Source: Sphingobacterium oryzagri (GTDB lineage: Bacteria > Bacteroidota > Bacteroidia > Sphingobacteriales > Sphingobacteriaceae). Taken from it: a stretch of 64,000 nucleotides of DNA. Positions within the stretch are counted from its first letter, which is position 1. Every line of letters starts with the position of its first letter. A model generated the notes under the pieces. It searched no databases and was not told the origin of the DNA. It saw only the letters and a list, made by a program, of their open reading frames with translations. The position numbers were made by a program, and so were the translations under genes. Below, in pieces: positions 36,555 through 44,851 of the stretch. The stretch lies in the NCBI RefSeq assembly GCF_028736175.1, contig NZ_CP117880.1, positions 1,364,001 to 1,428,000 on the forward strand, written 5' to 3'.

Positions 36555-38434
36555 AATCTTCCTTTGTCGGTTTGGCTAACCAATTTTAAAAACTCTTGAA
36601 ACGTTCCATATAGCTTCGGGTCGTAACTGCCTTGTTTAATTGTTAAGATGCGATTGCTGATCAGCTTATCATCCTCGATACGCGCAGTAAACGAATAACT
36701 TCCCATCTCACAGCTAAATTCCTTTTTCATCGGCAACATCCGCTTGTTGATATTTTCTGGAAGCGCGATTTCTACGCTATCTTGATCGGTGAATCCCCGG
36801 TTTATATAGATATTTTGCTGCCTGTTTTCATTCCGCTGGATATTGATATAACTGTTAAATAAGTTTGACGGCAGCATGATTTTGTTGCTTGTTTTGGTAG
36901 CAATATTGGCAATTTGGATCGCGATGTTTTCATGTACGTATGGCGTGCCATCATCCACTTTCTGATAAGTAATGTCGCTAAAGCTGATGTTGTTGATATC
37001 ATAAGCTTTGGCCAATAACTTTGGTTTATCTGTATTATTTGACCGGAAGATGGACATGTGGTTGTCGTACTGTGTGCCAAAAAAATTGGTTTCCAGCGTG
37101 CCTTCCAATCCGGATAAATTAGTAAGTTTCAGTTTGGCAAAGCGAACCTGCTTGTTTTGTTTCTCGTCGTAAGCAGGCGTTCGAAGTACTTTACCTCCTT
37201 CCTGCGTACAGGCAAGCACCAGACGATCGTCGGTGAAGTCGCCCAAAAAGCCAAAAGGCTTTTCCTGGCTGGTGCACTCTAACCAGGTGGTGTCGTTTTC
37301 GAATGGAATGCACAATATAATGTGGTTGCCATCTCGCGCATTTGCATAATCGAGTCGCAAACTTTCTTTCTCGCTGCCTGCTTCTACAATGCAATAGTAG
37401 GATGGAATATCTGCAAAGGTTAGCAGGTTTTGCATGTAATTTACTAAGGCTTTACAATCGCCATATCCATATTTCTCTACGTCGCTTGCAGGAAACGGTT
37501 CTAGGCCGCCAATTCCGATCTGTATACTTACGTAGCGTGTTTTATCCTGCAAATATTTGTACAGCACTTTCGCTTTCTCTTTATCGGTTTCGCAGTCTTT
37601 CGTGAGGCTGGCTACTTTTGCGCGAACGCCTTCATCCAGGTTTTGTTTTCCTTTCAGAAGGAAGTCGTAATACCACTTGCCAAATTCTTCCCAATTGTCA
37701 AACGATCCGGCGCGGCCATAATAAGAAATACGTTGCGGTAATATATCAACTTTGATCGCTTGCTCGCGAAAGCTGCGCGTAAAGTTTTCTTCTTTCACTG
37801 CCGGGACGTTTTTTACTTCCCATTTCTGGAGCTGCAATTTATCGGTATTGGAAAGGACAGGTTCTCCCGCAAAATTTTGTGTATGCGTGCGTATTTTTAA
37901 ACCGGGCGCAGCAGCAAACGTGTAATCGCTTTGCTCCACGGATACCTGCGCGCTAAAATTGGGGTTCCACGTGGGGATCATTAGACTTTGCTTATGCTGA
38001 ATTTCATATTCGAAAGCTATGGTATACGGGTAGTGGATGGCATCGTACTGATACAATTTTAAGCGACTGTCTACAAACATGGAAAATCCATCAGCAGCAC
38101 TGATATCAACAAAATCTTTTAAATTGATTTTTTTGATGGGCAGACCAAATTCGTCGTAGATGATCCCTTTAACGCTTTTGATGACCGAACTTTTGTCATA
38201 ATAAAGCGGAATGTAGGCGTAGTAGTCACCACTTTTGTTGTGCACAGTAATCGCTTTTTTTACTTTCTGTGTGACGTCATTTTCCGAACGCATTTCTACG
38301 TAAATGGATTCATGACGAACGGTAACCGCCGCCCTGCTTTTCAGTTCTTGCGGTATCGACTGCACCGCATAGCTGCTCTGGGCACGGCTGTAAAACGATA
38401 GAAAAGCTAAAAAGCTTAACACGATATATTTCAT
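36533..38434 (-). CDS. DUF3857 / transglutaminase-like protein with intact catalytic Cys
   Basis: 633 residues with signal peptide MKYIVLSFLAFLSFYSRAQ. The DUF3857 region (VRHESIYVEMRSENDVTQKV, SVIKSVKGIIYDEFGLPIKKI) precedes a transglutaminase-like core with LYKYLQDKTRYVSIQIGIGGLEPF and the Cys in YGYGDCKALVNYM. The likely triad is completed by His in DGNHIILCIPF and an acidic residue in TTWLECTSQ. A beta-rich C-terminal part follows. It probably acts in the periplasm as a protease or amidase-like enzyme; no substrate is known. Convergent with the Cys-less homologue and about the same length, so the two may be a catalytic and non-catalytic set (inference). Confidence 0.88.
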   Translation of the reverse strand: MKYIVLSFLAFLSFYSRAQSSYAVQSIPQELKSRAAVTVRHESIYVEMRSENDVTQKVKKAITVHNKSGDYYAYIPLYYDKSSVIKSVKGIIYDEFGLPIKKINLKDFVDISAADGFSMFVDSRLKLYQYDAIHYPYTIAFEYEIQHKQSLMIPTWNPNFSAQVSVEQSDYTFAAAPGLKIRTHTQNFAGEPVLSNTDKLQLQKWEVKNVPAVKEENFTRSFREQAIKVDILPQRISYYGRAGSFDNWEEFGKWYYDFLLKGKQNLDEGVRAKVASLTKDCETDKEKAKVLYKYLQDKTRYVSIQIGIGGLEPFPASDVEKYGYGDCKALVNYMQNLLTFADIPSYYCIVEAGSEKESLRLDYANARDGNHIILCIPFENDTTWLECTSQEKPFGFLGDFTDDRLVLACTQEGGKVLRTPAYDEKQNKQVRFAKLKLTNLSGLEGTLETNFFGTQYDNHMSIFRSNNTDKPKLLAKAYDINNISFSDITYQKVDDGTPYVHENIAIQIANIATKTSNKIMLPSNLFNSYINIQRNENRQQNIYINRGFTDQDSVEIALPENINKRMLPMKKEFSCEMGSYSFTARIEDDKLISNRILTIKQGSYDPKLYGTFQEFLKLVSQTDKGRFSLEIMP

Positions 38435-38606
38435 AACAATTGGTTTGTTTTTATGCTGCTAAGTTAATCAATCGTTCGCAAATTTATGTGGTACACCTTC
38501 GCTTATTTTCCATGCTGTGGAAATAATTGGTCGCTTAAATACGTCAGTTTTGCATCTTGTAGATGTAGGGCATAATTCTTACCTTTAAGATTATCAATCT
38601 TAAACT

Positions 38607-39026
38607 ATGGAACGACGAAATTTCTTAAAATCAGTAGCCGTTGCTGGCGCTTCTGCATCGGTAATCAGCTCTTGTGCATCGGCCGCATCCGATGCTGGCA
38701 GTGCAGGCCTGGAGGCTGGGCAAATTGTTCATTGCGTTTATTTCTGGTTAAAAGAGGGAATTACCGAAGCCGAGGAGAAAGACTTTCTTCAATTTTTTGA
38801 AGCATTGAAAAAGGTGCCGGGTATTCACTCTTTCAACATGGGCAAGCCGGCTGCTACCACAGCGCGCGATGTAGTCGATAACTCTTTCCAATATAGTTTG
38901 ATCGTTACGTTCAAAAGCCTGGAAGATATCACAACCTACGAGAAGCATCCCGATCATTTAGCTGCGGCAGGAAAATTCAGTAAATACTGGACGAAGGTTG
39001 CTGTACGGGATACGCAACTTCTTTAA
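38607..39026 (+). CDS. Dabb-domain protein with Tat-type lipoprotein signal
   Basis: 139 residues. The start MERRNFLKSVAVAGASAS is a twin-arginine signal (RRNFLK), and VISSC at Cys23 is a possible lipobox, so it may be a Tat-exported lipoprotein. The mature part is a stress-responsive alpha/beta barrel (Dabb): IVHCVYFWLKEGITEAEEKD, FEALKKVPGIHSFNMGKPA, FQYSLIVTFKSLEDITTYEK, HPDHLAA and WTKVAVRD. Dabb dimers act as small-molecule binding or cyclase-like folds; the role here is unknown. Single-gene unit with its own promoter region. Confidence 0.9.
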   Translation: MERRNFLKSVAVAGASASVISSCASAASDAGSAGLEAGQIVHCVYFWLKEGITEAEEKDFLQFFEALKKVPGIHSFNMGKPAATTARDVVDNSFQYSLIVTFKSLEDITTYEKHPDHLAAAGKFSKYWTKVAVRDTQLL

Positions 39027-39251
39027 ACGTCGAGTTTCTGCAAGCGTACATCAGCGATTAGTATCTAGGAAATCGGTATAAATAAGTGTTTTATAACTAT
39101 TTTATTATTTTTTGATAACATTCAATCGCTGTAGTATCGCAACGCCAAACTTAATTGTTTGTTTCATGATAGCTATCTTTCATGTACTAGCTACGCTCAT
39201 TGCTATTGTAAACATCTTCTTCGTTATAATCGGTCAAATCGTGGTTATCGG

Positions 39252-39295
39252 GTCAAAAATAGGCTAGCTTTTTACCTATCGCACCTATTTTTGAC
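39252..39295. terminator. Hairpin between the Dabb and Pmp3/YqaE genes
   Basis: Perfect 12-bp stem GTCAAAAATAGG (39252-39263) with CCTATTTTTGAC (39284-39295) and a 20-nt loop that can form its own small stem. The rest of the gap (39027-39320) holds nothing else I can identify. It lies between two convergent genes. Confidence 0.6.
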
Positions 39296-39320
39296 TTCTT
39301 TCGTTTTTACACGTCGTAGA

Positions 39321-39515
39321 TTAGCGATACATGCTGCGCTCCAACCGGCGCATGCGTGCTTTATTCTTGCCGTCAACACGGTCTGCCACGGCCCATATCG
39401 CCGCCGGCAGCCAGCCGATAAGTGTAATCTGTAAAATGAGGCAGAGAAATCCAATTAAGATCTTTCCGCGTAGGAAAAAGGATAACCAAGGGAAAAGTAC
39501 GGCTATAAGTGTCAT
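39321..39515 (-). CDS. YqaE/Pmp3 family membrane protein
   Basis: 64 residues. Contains ILIGFLCLILQITLIGWLPA followed by AAIWAVADR and a basic C-terminus, the two-helix pattern of Pmp3/YqaE proteolipids (usually GxxxxFxxNIxLTxxGxxPGxIHA). In yeast and plants this family affects membrane potential and salt tolerance; in bacteria it is induced by stress. The start MTLIAVLFPWLSFFL matches the usual short N-terminus. It is 30 bp downstream of the DUF4342-like gene on the same strand and probably shares its promoter. Confidence 0.85.
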   Translation of the reverse strand: MTLIAVLFPWLSFFLRGKILIGFLCLILQITLIGWLPAAIWAVADRVDGKNKARMRRLERSMYR

Positions 39516-39545
39516 CGTTTGTTTAGTTTGCGTTAGAAAAATAGA

Positions 39546-39830
39546 TTACTTCACATCAATAATATCACCGGGCATTTTGCTTGTTGTTTCCTTAACATCT
39601 TTCTGGAAGGAAAAATTTACCCCAAAAGCCAGACCGAGAATAACAGCTACAATTGCCGCAAAAGGTACCACAATGGGGATGATAATTGCAATCAATAGCG
39701 GTAGGCTTAGGTATTCTCTACCTGTTTTTGCGCTTACGCTCAATTTGGTTTCCTGGATCGTGTTAAAAGCGTTTTGAAATGCATTGCTGATGTTTTCGTT
39801 GTTCAGGTTGAATGTTGTTTTCGTTTTCAT
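39546..39830 (-). CDS. DUF4342-like small membrane protein
   Basis: 94 residues with a polar N-terminus (TFNLNNENISNAFQNAFNTIQ), an AKTGREYLSLPL segment leading into one long hydrophobic helix pair (LLIAIIIPIVVPFAAIVAVILGLAFG) and a polar tail. This resembles the DUF4342 family, which joins a small UBA-like or basic head to a membrane helix. The match is by pattern only. It is upstream of the Pmp3/YqaE gene and behind a TATCTTTG promoter element. The pair looks like a small stress-related membrane operon (inference). Confidence 0.6.
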   Translation of the reverse strand: MKTKTTFNLNNENISNAFQNAFNTIQETKLSVSAKTGREYLSLPLLIAIIIPIVVPFAAIVAVILGLAFGVNFSFQKDVKETTSKMPGDIIDVK

Positions 39831-40281
39831 GATCTTTATGTTTTTATGTTTTTTTAAATTGTTTTACTGTTTGTATACTCCAAAGATAGGCTGTATCGAG
39901 GTTTCTGCCGATGTCAACTAGGCAAACTAGAAAGACTTCTCGGTGAGTGCCTGCTCTTTTTCGGTAAAAAGAGTCTGCCGTTGTTAATATCAATTTGATT
40001 TCGGTGAAAACAATGAAGTATGCGTACACCATGAAAGTTGATCAGTTTTGAAGCGCGGTTATTGTTTCTTTTAACACCGCGATGTAGCACTTTTGTCCAA
40101 AGGCAAGAAAGGTAGTGATTCGTTTTTTGCGGCGTTTTCTATGGTTTCAATAAAACAACCGAGATCAAACACAGGATTTTAGTGTTAGTAGAAAGTCCAA
40201 ATACGGCAAACCTTGTTTAGCCCGGCGTGCAAAAGAAATCGATTTAAAACAATTTTTTACAAATGTTCGAAATCGCTGTTA
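39831..40281. other. Gene-free region upstream of the pxp operon
   Basis: About 450 bp without a credible gene, or about 530 bp up to the pxpB ATG. It contains an 8-bp perfect hairpin CTCTTTTT/AAAAAGAG (39954-39973) and the minus-strand promoter of the DUF4342-like gene at its left end. A 62-codon frame at 39844-40032 was not accepted as a gene. Confidence 0.45.
39881..39888 (-). promoter_or_regulatory. Promoter element of the DUF4342-like/YqaE pair
   Basis: Minus-strand TATCTTTG, identical to the -7 element of the str operon, 50 bp before the ATG. No TTTG is seen at -33. Confidence 0.5.
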
Positions 40282-40309
40282 TTTGTGCTTAAATTATACA
40301 TTAGTTTTG
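40282..40309 (+). promoter_or_regulatory. Promoter of the pxp operon
   Basis: TTTG at 40282-40285 and TAGTTTTG (fits TAnnTTTG) at 40302-40309, 16 bp apart, slightly less than the usual 19. It lies about 50 bp before the pxpB ATG. Confidence 0.5.
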
Positions 40310-40358
40310 AGTATTTTGCTGTGCTGTATAGCAGCATGTTTACTTAAAACTGTAACGC

Positions 40359-41054
40359 ATGTCCTTATTGGAATCAATTACCCATTACCCTTTGGGCGAC
40401 AGTGCTTTAGTCCTTGTTTTTGGACAAACCATCGCCGAAAGCACCAATCTTGTCATCAAGCGGGTCTGCACTTCATTCGACAGCCTTGTGCATCCGGCTA
40501 TTTTAGAATATGTGCCCGCTTATACGACGGTTACGGTATATTATGATCCACTTCTTTTGACCTATGACAACCTTTTTGCGCTAATCGGCGAGCGGTTAAC
40601 AACGTTGACGACTGACGAAAGTCACGACGTCGTAGATAAGCGGATTCCGGTATGGTACAATGGACCTGATCTGAATGACGTTGCCGAACATACCGGACTT
40701 GATCACGATACGATCGTAAAGATGCATGTTGCGCCCGTGTATCGCGTTTATATGATTGGTTTCGTTCCTGGTTTTCCTTATTTGGGCGGTATGGATAAAC
40801 GCTTAGCTACGCCGCGAAAGAAAACACCTCGCCTTCGTATTGACGCGGGTTCGGTTGGCATTGCAGGCGAGCAGACTGGCGTTTATCCGATGGAAACGCC
40901 GGGCGGCTGGCAAATTATTGGACAGACGCCATTAAATTTGTTCGATATGGCACGCGAGCAGCCTTCGTTTCTGGCTTTGGGTGACCGCTTGCGCTTTGAA
41001 GCGATAGACGAAGAAACTTTTTTTAAACTCAAGGAACAGTCGTATGGGTTTTAG
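40359..41054 (+). CDS. pxpB: 5-oxoprolinase subunit PxpB (KipI-like)
   Basis: 231 residues, normal size. The start MSLLESITHYPLGDSALVLVF and the core FVPGFPYLGGMDKRLATPRK with RIDAGSVGIAGEQTGVYPMETPGGWQIIG are diagnostic for the KipI/PxpB (AHS1) family. With PxpA and PxpC it forms the ATP-dependent prokaryotic 5-oxoprolinase, which hydrolyses 5-oxoproline (a damage product of glutamine) to glutamate. It is the first gene of a four-gene operon in which each gene overlaps the next. Its stop overlaps the pxpC start by 11 bp. Confidence 0.96.
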   Translation: MSLLESITHYPLGDSALVLVFGQTIAESTNLVIKRVCTSFDSLVHPAILEYVPAYTTVTVYYDPLLLTYDNLFALIGERLTTLTTDESHDVVDKRIPVWYNGPDLNDVAEHTGLDHDTIVKMHVAPVYRVYMIGFVPGFPYLGGMDKRLATPRKKTPRLRIDAGSVGIAGEQTGVYPMETPGGWQIIGQTPLNLFDMAREQPSFLALGDRLRFEAIDEETFFKLKEQSYGF

Positions 41055-42003
41055 TGTACTAAAAGCAGGCATGCAGACCACCATTCAGGATCTCGGGCGC
41101 TTTGGTTTTCAGCGGTTTGGTATGGTGGTTGGCGGCGCGATGGATGGGCTAGCCTGGCGACTGGGCAATATGATATTGCATAATAACGAAAATGCGGCCG
41201 CTTTGGAGTGTACAACGATAGGACCGAGTTTGCATTTTGAGCAAACGCAGCTTATCGCCATCACTGGAGCTGATCTTTCTGCTCGTCTCGATGGTGTCCC
41301 GATAGCCTGTTGGAAACCCATTTTGGTCACCGCCGGATCGGTTCTTTCTTTTGGAAAGCCGGTATCGGGCTGCCGAGCTTATATCTGTTTTCAAAACGGG
41401 TTAGATATCCCGCAAGTAATGCATAGCCAATCGACTTACTTAAAAGCAAAAATTGGCGGTTGGCAGGGGCGTGCTTTACAAAAAGGTGATCGTATCGACT
41501 TTTGCAAACCGTATGGTAACGCAGCGCTGCAAATTAACTGGCGGCTGTCGCCGCAGCTATATACCGATCTATCGCGCACCAACATTCGGGTAATCAAAGG
41601 TCCGCAGTTCGAAGACTTCTCGAAGGAGAGCGTCGAGCAGTTCTTTAGCGAATCGTTTGATATTACAGCGATGTCTGATCGCATGGGCTATCGATTAGCG
41701 TCGGCGCCGTTACGCTTAGCGCATTCGACAGAACTTTTGTCGTCTGCGGTTACTTTTGGCACGGTTCAGGTTCCGCCGGAAGGTCAAGCTATTGTGTTGA
41801 TGGCTGACCGTCCGACAACTGGTGGTTATCCAATATTAGCGCAGGTGGCAAGCGTCGATCTTTCTTTGCTTTCGCAAAAGCAAGCGGGCGATGCGCTGCG
41901 TTTTGAACTCATTAGTCTCGCGGAGGCGCAGCGACTTCTAAGAACTCAAGAAAGACAACTGCTACAAGTTAAACGATCCATAGCCTTTAAATATGAAAGA
42001 TAA
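41044..42003 (+). CDS. pxpC: 5-oxoprolinase subunit PxpC (KipA-like)
   Basis: 319 residues. MGFSVLKAGMQTTIQDLGRFGFQRFG and GGAMDGLAWRLGN, the ECTTIGPSLHFEQ strand, and FDITAMSDRMGYRLA with LPILAQVASVDL-type C-terminal motifs (here YPILAQVASVDLS) mark the biotin-dependent carboxyltransferase-like AHS2 family, now known as PxpC. It is the larger partner of the PxpB-PxpC pair in 5-oxoprolinase. The start overlaps pxpB by 11 bp and the stop overlaps pxpA by 11 bp, so translation is coupled. Confidence 0.95.
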   Translation: MGFSVLKAGMQTTIQDLGRFGFQRFGMVVGGAMDGLAWRLGNMILHNNENAAALECTTIGPSLHFEQTQLIAITGADLSARLDGVPIACWKPILVTAGSVLSFGKPVSGCRAYICFQNGLDIPQVMHSQSTYLKAKIGGWQGRALQKGDRIDFCKPYGNAALQINWRLSPQLYTDLSRTNIRVIKGPQFEDFSKESVEQFFSESFDITAMSDRMGYRLASAPLRLAHSTELLSSAVTFGTVQVPPEGQAIVLMADRPTTGGYPILAQVASVDLSLLSQKQAGDALRFELISLAEAQRLLRTQERQLLQVKRSIAFKYER

Positions 42004-42751
42004 ATTGAAAGTAGATCTGAATTGCGATTTAGGCGAAAGTTTTGGTCCCTGGAAGATGGGGGACGATGCCGCCATTTTACCGTATATTTCTTCGGTAAAT
42101 ATTGCTTGCGGATTTCATGCTGGTGATCCATCGACGATGTTGAACACGATCGAACTGGCGCAAAAGTATGATGTACACATCGGCGCACATCCGGGATTTT
42201 ATGATCGTGAAGGTTTTGGACGACGGGAGATTAAGATGTCGCCAAGCGAAGTGTATGCGCTGGTAATTTACCAAGTAGGCGCGTTGCAAGCTTGTGCAAC
42301 GGCAAAAGGTGCGGTGCTACACCACGTCAAGCCGCACGGGGCCTTGTATAATATGGCGGCAAAAGAGGCAAGTCTTGCTGCGGCCATCGTGCAGGCTGTT
42401 GTTGATGTCGATCCCTCGTTAATACTTTACGGCTTATCAGGCAGCGCACTGGTCGCGGAAAGCGAAAAAAAAGGCTTGCGCGTTTATCATGAAGTATTCG
42501 CCGATCGTACTTATCAGCCAGACGGAAGCTTAACGCCACGCACAGCTAGCGATGCCGTCATTAAAAACAGCGATCAAGCCATCGAGCAAGTTCTTCATAT
42601 GTTGCTGGAAGGAAAAGTAACATCGGTAACAGGTACTGCTGTAACCATGCAAGCAGATACAATCTGCCTACATGGCGATAATCCAGCTGCAGTGACTTTT
42701 GCAGCAACAATAGCACAAGCATTAAACGATCATGATATACGAATTCGATGA
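41993..42751 (+). CDS. pxpA: 5-oxoprolinase subunit PxpA (LamB/YcsF family)
   Basis: 252 residues, normal size. The start KVDLNCDLGESFGPWKMGDD and the downstream motifs SVNIACGFHAGDPSTM, IGAHPGFYDREGFGRREI and VKPHGALYNMA are those of the LamB/YcsF family, with the conserved acidic and His residues of its metal-dependent barrel. It is the catalytic partner of PxpB and PxpC in 5-oxoproline cleavage. The stop overlaps the following transporter start by 4 bp (ATGA type). The order B-C-A-transporter resembles other bacterial pxp loci. Confidence 0.96.
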   Translation: MKDKLKVDLNCDLGESFGPWKMGDDAAILPYISSVNIACGFHAGDPSTMLNTIELAQKYDVHIGAHPGFYDREGFGRREIKMSPSEVYALVIYQVGALQACATAKGAVLHHVKPHGALYNMAAKEASLAAAIVQAVVDVDPSLILYGLSGSALVAESEKKGLRVYHEVFADRTYQPDGSLTPRTASDAVIKNSDQAIEQVLHMLLEGKVTSVTGTAVTMQADTICLHGDNPAAVTFAATIAQALNDHDIRIR

Positions 42752-43920
42752 AAAATAAAACTACTTCTGCATTAATCGGGGCAGCATTGCTGATGGCTAC
42801 TTCGGCGGTTGGCCCGGGCTTTTTGACGCAGACCACTGTGTTCACCAAGTCACTGGGTGCAAGTTTCGGATTCGTCATCTTGATTTCTATTCTTATAGAC
42901 ATCGGTGTGCAACTTAACATATGGCGAATCATTGCGGTGTCCAAAAAAAGAGCACAAGATATCGCTAACAGTGTATTTCCAGGCTTAGGCGCTTTTATTT
43001 CCTTGTTGATAATAATCGGTGGCCTCGCTTTCAACATCGGTAATGTGGGCGGGGCAGGACTGGGACTGGAAGCCTTGTTTGGTATCGAGGTAAAAATAGG
43101 TGCGATTCTTTCTTCTTTGCTCGCTATCGGTGTTTTCGCTAATCGGCAGGCCGGAAAAGCGATGGACATCTTTGCGCAAATTATGGGTTTTATCATGATT
43201 ATCGCCATTATCTACATCAGTATGGTTTCCAATCCGCCAGTCGCCGAAGCGGCGCTACGAACGGTCGCACCGCTGAAGATTGATTTTATGGCCATTATTA
43301 CGCTGGTGGGCGGTACGGTAGGCGGATATATTACTTTTGCTGGTGGGCATCGACTTATCGATGCGGGAATCAGCGGCAAAGAAGCGTTGCCGCAGGTAAG
43401 CAGCAGTGCTGTCATGGGAATATCGGCGGCGTCTTTGGTTCGTGTTTTTCTTTTTCTAGCGTCTTTAGGTGTGATTAGCCAAGGTTTGTTTATTGATGAT
43501 GGAAATCCTACATCCTCTGTTTTTAAACTGTCGGCTGGTAATTTCGGTTATCGCTTGTTCGGTTTGGTTATGTTTGCGGCATCCGTAACTTCGGTGATCG
43601 GATCGGCTTACACCTCGGTATCCTTTATCAAATCATTCAGCCCAACCATTGCAAAAAATGAAAACTGGATCATCATGGCCTTTATCGTTGTGTCCACCAT
43701 TTTTTTTGTTGCAGTAGGGCAGCCCGTTAATTTACTTATTATCGCAGGAGCATTAAACGGGTTCATCTTACCCATTTCACTGAGCGTTATGCTAATTGCG
43801 GCTTACAAGCCGTCAATAGTGGGTACGTATCAACAGCCGCTTTTGCTTACTATGGTTGGCTTGGTCATCGTGTTGCTTATGACTTTTATGAGCATTAAGG
43901 TGTTTGCCAACATGTTTTAG
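42748..43920 (+). CDS. NRAMP-superfamily transporter lacking the metal-binding motifs
   Basis: 390 residues with about 11 hydrophobic segments and the NRAMP (YcsG-like) overall layout. In TM1 the canonical DPGN is replaced by VGPGFLTQTT. In TM6 the usual MPH motif is replaced by GYITFAGGHRL, with no Met. Both metal-coordinating positions of true Mn/Fe transporters are therefore missing. It is the last gene of the pxp operon (4-bp overlap with pxpA). The parsimonious idea is that it imports 5-oxoproline or a related compound, or a different ion (inference). B. subtilis has a related protein, YcsG, in its equivalent operon. Confidence 0.85.
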   Translation: MKNKTTSALIGAALLMATSAVGPGFLTQTTVFTKSLGASFGFVILISILIDIGVQLNIWRIIAVSKKRAQDIANSVFPGLGAFISLLIIIGGLAFNIGNVGGAGLGLEALFGIEVKIGAILSSLLAIGVFANRQAGKAMDIFAQIMGFIMIIAIIYISMVSNPPVAEAALRTVAPLKIDFMAIITLVGGTVGGYITFAGGHRLIDAGISGKEALPQVSSSAVMGISAASLVRVFLFLASLGVISQGLFIDDGNPTSSVFKLSAGNFGYRLFGLVMFAASVTSVIGSAYTSVSFIKSFSPTIAKNENWIIMAFIVVSTIFFVAVGQPVNLLIIAGALNGFILPISLSVMLIAAYKPSIVGTYQQPLLLTMVGLVIVLLMTFMSIKVFANMF

Positions 43921-44153
43921 ATAACATGCAGGTTATCATTTGGTGATGGCGGTTTGCGTGTTCTTGATTAGCGGGGATATTCTTTGTTATCGCTGCATCT
44001 TTGCTGTAGTTCACTCCAAGCTTCACATGATATGTGCAGGGCAATGAAACTTGTCTTGATTTTTTTGCAAGGTAGTGTGGGTTTGTTTTTTCCTGATGAT
44101 ATGGCTGTTTAGCAAGAACAGTCAGGTTCACGGTCGATAAGCGTTTGGCGAGT

Positions 44154-44723
44154 TTACTCCTCGCGAACATATAATTTTGCACCAAGATTTTCATAATAGG
44201 CTTGCAAAATATCCAGATGTTCTTTTGCAATATCCGGATCGTTGTAAAAGCTCCAGACTTGAATGTAAAATTGCCCCACTTGAAGATGTCTGCGTAGACC
44301 TGTGTGGGCAGCATCGGCTATAAAAGTGGCTAATTTCTGCTTATCCGGAAATTCGTAAATGAAGACGCCTGCACCTTGTATGTCATCATTCGGCACCCAA
44401 AAAGCGTAGTTGTAATACGCGATACAGTCAGACACTGTCCTTGCGGCGGCCTGCTCCGGATCTGTCACATATACGGGCATCTGTGTAAAGCCAATCGCTT
44501 GCCAATCGTCATTTACCGGAGCTGGCTCGACACCCGTTAATTGTACGCCTTTCAAATCAAGCCGCAAGATAGCTTGATTTCCGACATCGATGGCGGTATC
44601 TATCAGGTTACTTTCTTCGAAGGCAGCTTTTGCATTGCCGTTATGTGGCTGGCTGCTGGCCTCTATAGCTGTACAACTTAAGCAAAGTATGTAAAACCAA
44701 GGGTATTTTATGCTTTTTATCAT
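44154..44723 (-). CDS. Lipoprotein of unknown function
   Basis: About 189 residues from ATG 44723. The start MIKSIKYPWFYILCLSC has a lipobox LCLSC (Cys17), so it is probably a lipoprotein. The mature part has LIDTAIDVGNQAILRLDLKG, DCIAYYNYAFWVPNDD and GVFIYEFPDKQKLATFI, and a C-terminal half rich in aromatic residues. I do not recognise a family. A longer in-frame GTG start at 44738 is possible. It is convergent with the transporter gene across a 233-bp gap with only a weak 6-bp hairpin at 43920-43937, and lies downstream of valS. Confidence 0.7.
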   Translation of the reverse strand: MIKSIKYPWFYILCLSCTAIEASSQPHNGNAKAAFEESNLIDTAIDVGNQAILRLDLKGVQLTGVEPAPVNDDWQAIGFTQMPVYVTDPEQAAARTVSDCIAYYNYAFWVPNDDIQGAGVFIYEFPDKQKLATFIADAAHTGLRRHLQVGQFYIQVWSFYNDPDIAKEHLDILQAYYENLGAKLYVREE

Positions 44724-44797
44724 CAAGTGAAGATACACATTTATGCGTCGTTGTTATCAATCTATTCATTCAGCGCGATATGACATTCGGTAAATCA

Positions 44798-44830
44798 AAA
44801 CGGCATCCCCGTTTGGGAATGCCGTTTAAA
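44798..44830 (-). terminator. Putative valS terminator
   Basis: AAACGGCAT (44798-44806) pairs with ATGCCGTTT (44819-44827), and CCC/GGG extends the stem after one mismatch; the loop is short. It lies 25 bp after the valS stop. The flanking T tract in transcript direction is weak (TTTTGATTT). Confidence 0.65.
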
Positions 44831-44851
44831 TAGCGTGTGCCGTCGTGGTGA

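Noticed and set aside
39844..40032. 62-codon frame on the minus strand
   Set aside because: No recognisable family, and its codons cover the promoter element TATCTTTG of the neighbouring gene.
42561..43208. 215-codon antisense frame over pxpA and the transporter
   Set aside because: Spans two real genes on the other strand; a by-product of their codon use.
43920..43937. GATAAC/GTTATC hairpin at the transporter stop
   Set aside because: Six A/T-rich base pairs with no T tract; too weak for a terminator call.
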